NCBI RefSeq assembly: GCF_000963705.1
Contig: NZ_LAJY01000600.1
Span: 1 to 6,225 of the forward strand
Source: Elstera litoralis
GTDB taxonomy: Bacteria; Pseudomonadota; Alphaproteobacteria; Elsterales; Elsteraceae
DNA: 6,225 nucleotides
Direction: 5' to 3'
A program made the translations under genes and the position numbers. Below are positions 5,794 to 6,225 of the stretch, one piece after another (position 1 is the first letter of the stretch; each line of letters begins with the position of its first letter). The notes below the pieces were generated by a model that did no database searches, was not told the origin of the DNA, and was given only the letters and a program-made list of their open reading frames with translations.

Positions 5794-6225
5794 ATGAAAA
5801 ATTTACTCTCCCTGAGCCTTAGACAAAATTTTTCTCGGACCTTTCTCACTAAAAATCGCCACTTTGACTGTATTTTTCCTCTCGCCTGCCGCTTTAGCGC
5901 AATCAAACTGCAGTCTTACCGTTGGCTGGGAGGCTTGGTTTCCCTACGCTTACCTTGATAGCAAGGGTAAATTGATCGGCTTTGACGTTCAACTTATCGA
6001 AGCTTTGGGGAAGGAGAGTGGGTGCGAGATTAAATTCGTCGGGCGTGCTTGGTCGCGATTGCTGAAGGAAGTCGAGACTGGCGAAACCCAATTGGCGATG
6101 GGGGCGACAAAAACCGCCGAACGCGAAGCCTATGCTCGGTTCACGCAGTTCTATCGTATGGAGCGTCTCGGCGTTCTCGTGCAGAAGAATAAAGCGCAAG
6201 AGTTGAAAGCCACGAGCCTGAAAGA
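5794..6225 (+). CDS. Periplasmic substrate-binding protein (SBP_bac_3 type), 5' part, start uncertain
   Basis: The frame covering 5816-6225 encodes a signal peptide ending ATLTVFFLSPAALA, with likely cleavage after the Ala codon at 5897-5899. A solute-binding domain follows: LTVGWEAWFPYAY, then GKLIGFDVQLIEALGKESG, and later ETGETQLAMGATKTAERE and FTQFYRMERLGVLVQ. This order is characteristic of family 3 periplasmic binding proteins, mostly for polar amino acids; some members serve in sensing. The ligand cannot be told. The gene runs off the window. The start is a problem: the natural ATGs at 5782 and 5794 are in another frame, with a one-base offset, and the only in-frame normal start is TTG 5864, which would cut off most of the signal peptide. 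Removing one base from the A/T runs at 5825-5833 would join ATG 5794 to the domain. The gene uses less GC than those to its left and appears unrelated to the arsenic-like cluster. Confidence 0.7.

Overview
The window looks like chromosomal DNA of a GC-rich proteobacterium. The nuclease-like protein at the left edge, the M48 lipoprotein and the codon use suggest an alphaproteobacterium, perhaps Rhodospirillales, but the sequence alone does not fix the genus. All convincing genes lie on the + strand. Most is GC-rich coding DNA; about 5640-5860 is clearly AT-richer.

Left part (1-1974): the 3' end of a thermonuclease-like (SNase family) gene, then an M48 zinc metalloprotease lipoprotein. The protease reading frame breaks about 34 codons before its expected end, near 1870. 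One missing base makes the frame run on through the intergenic DNA and into the next gene, giving an artificial 683-codon open frame (461-2512). I split this into an M48 protease (461-1974) and a MarR regulator (2006-2512).

Centre (1971-5578) is the most interesting part: a compact four-gene cluster. It holds a cysteine-containing MarR-type regulator (CC-x7-C), a GNAT acetyltransferase resembling ArsN1 (arsinothricin resistance, related to phosphinothricin acetyltransferases), a two-dinucleotide-domain FAD/NAD(P)H oxidoreductase ending in Cys-Cys-Gly, and an MFS exporter whose ATG overlaps the oxidoreductase stop (ATGA). Two matching inverted repeats, GTTGY-N5-RCAAC, lie before the regulator and before the acetyltransferase. 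Each shares its first two bases with the last two of a -10 hexamer (TATGGT, TATAGT). The simplest reading is that the MarR protein represses itself and the acetyltransferase-oxidoreductase-exporter operon, and is released by a thiol-reactive ligand, plausibly trivalent (organo)arsenic. The proteins would then acetylate, oxidise or reduce, and export the toxicant. The arsenic assignment rests on family resemblance and is not proven by the sequence.

Right part (5579-6225): an AT-richer intergenic stretch with no convincing gene, then the 5' part of a periplasmic substrate-binding protein (SBP_bac_3 type) that runs off the window. Its signal peptide is readable, but no normal start codon is in frame at a sensible place. 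It probably carries a second one-base frame problem, in the A/T runs at 5825-5833.
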